A stretch of 64,000 nt of DNA from Sneathiella litorea (GTDB lineage: Bacteria; Pseudomonadota; Alphaproteobacteria; Sneathiellales; Sneathiellaceae). The translations under genes were made by a program, and so were the position numbers. The notes beneath the pieces were generated by a model, which saw nothing but the letters and a program-made list of their open reading frames with translations, ran no database searches and was not told the DNA's origin. The stretch covers positions 868,357-932,356 of the forward strand of contig NZ_WTUW01000001.1 in assembly GCF_009882915.1 (NCBI RefSeq). Direction: 5' to 3'. Below are positions 63,862 to 64,000 of this stretch, piece by piece (the first letter of the stretch is position 1; every line of letters begins with the position of its first letter).

Positions 63862-64000
63862 ATGTCGACCATGGAAAATGAAAACACTGAAATTGTTGTT
63901 GTGCTGAAGGGGTATCCGCGGCTGTCGGAAACCTTTATTGCCCAGGAACTTTTGGCGTTGGAACGGCGCGGTCTTAAGCTCAATATCGTCTCATTGCGTC
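63862..64000 (+). CDS. Glycosyltransferase, N-terminal fragment (cut by window edge)
   Basis: An open frame from ATG 63862 (alternative 63871) to the window end, 46 residues. The sequence EIVVVLKGYPRLSETFIAQE followed by LLALERRGLKLNIVSLR matches the N-terminus of GT4-type glycosyltransferases (KxYPRLSETF motif), as in exopolysaccharide synthesis. It is divergent from the ABC homologue. Only the start is visible. Confidence 0.8.
   Translation, partial: MSTMENENTEIVVVLKGYPRLSETFIAQELLALERRGLKLNIVSLR

Overview
The window is chromosomal DNA from a moderately GC-rich alphaproteobacterium, probably an environmental or marine Rhodospirillales/Sneathiella-like heterotroph. The lineage is inferred from the aroA / FYDLN-acid protein / tRNA-Ala arrangement, an alphaproteobacterial-type Zur box (TGTTATATTATAACA), Tat-dependent binding proteins and a homogentisate cluster carrying a DUF2783 gene. 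There is no rRNA, CRISPR array, phage or insertion sequence that I can recognise.

Layout. 1-4.2 kb: aroA (runs off the left edge), a FYDLN-acid zinc-ribbon protein, tRNA-Ala(GGC) with a terminator, and an AT-rich degenerate EAL-like protein. 4.3-9 kb: a RhlE-type RNA helicase, a nitronate monooxygenase, and a divergent TetR regulator / TauD-type dioxygenase pair sharing an operator-like palindrome. 9-20.2 kb: a large MalT-like LuxR regulator followed by one operon of HyuB, HyuA, a polyamine-type ABC importer (ATPase, Tat binding protein, two permeases) and a VanX-type dipeptidase; together these look like uptake and hydrolysis of a cyclic amide or cyclic dipeptide. 20.3-25.6 kb: an EamA exporter, a GDT1-family cation transporter, a DksA-type zinc-finger protein, and the zinc locus znuA / zur-znuC-znuB around a Zur box.

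25.6-38.9 kb: a ThDP enzyme and a GST, then the most interesting part of the window, a two-gene hybrid NRPS-PKS. The first protein (1502 aa) is a formyltransferase-like domain, a half condensation domain, an adenylation domain split by a luciferase-like monooxygenase, and a carrier domain. Its specificity residues read as glycine. The second (about 2065 aa) is KS-AT-KR-DH-ACP-TE. Together they should make a very small product, one amino acid plus one two-carbon extension.

38.9-49.8 kb: an alpha/beta hydrolase, a GlsB-type membrane protein with three regularly spaced palindromes upstream, a TPP-riboswitch-controlled thiM plus a translationally coupled orphan TRAP binding protein, an FSR-like MFS transporter, a putative Fe(II) oxygenase, an ankyrin protein, a VOC/MaoC/MaoC operon, and a CHASE2-cyclase with an altered metal site. 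49.8-56.1 kb: homogentisate catabolism (hmgA, FAH, MBL hydrolase, FAD monooxygenase, DUF2783, maiA) with a divergent MarR regulator. 56.1-64 kb: a PhyH dioxygenase, a PH-like membrane protein, an acyl-CoA synthetase, an AmpG-like permease, a cyclic-nucleotide-binding protein, an 884-aa ABC exporter homologue whose ATPase motifs are all degenerate, and the start of a glycosyltransferase.
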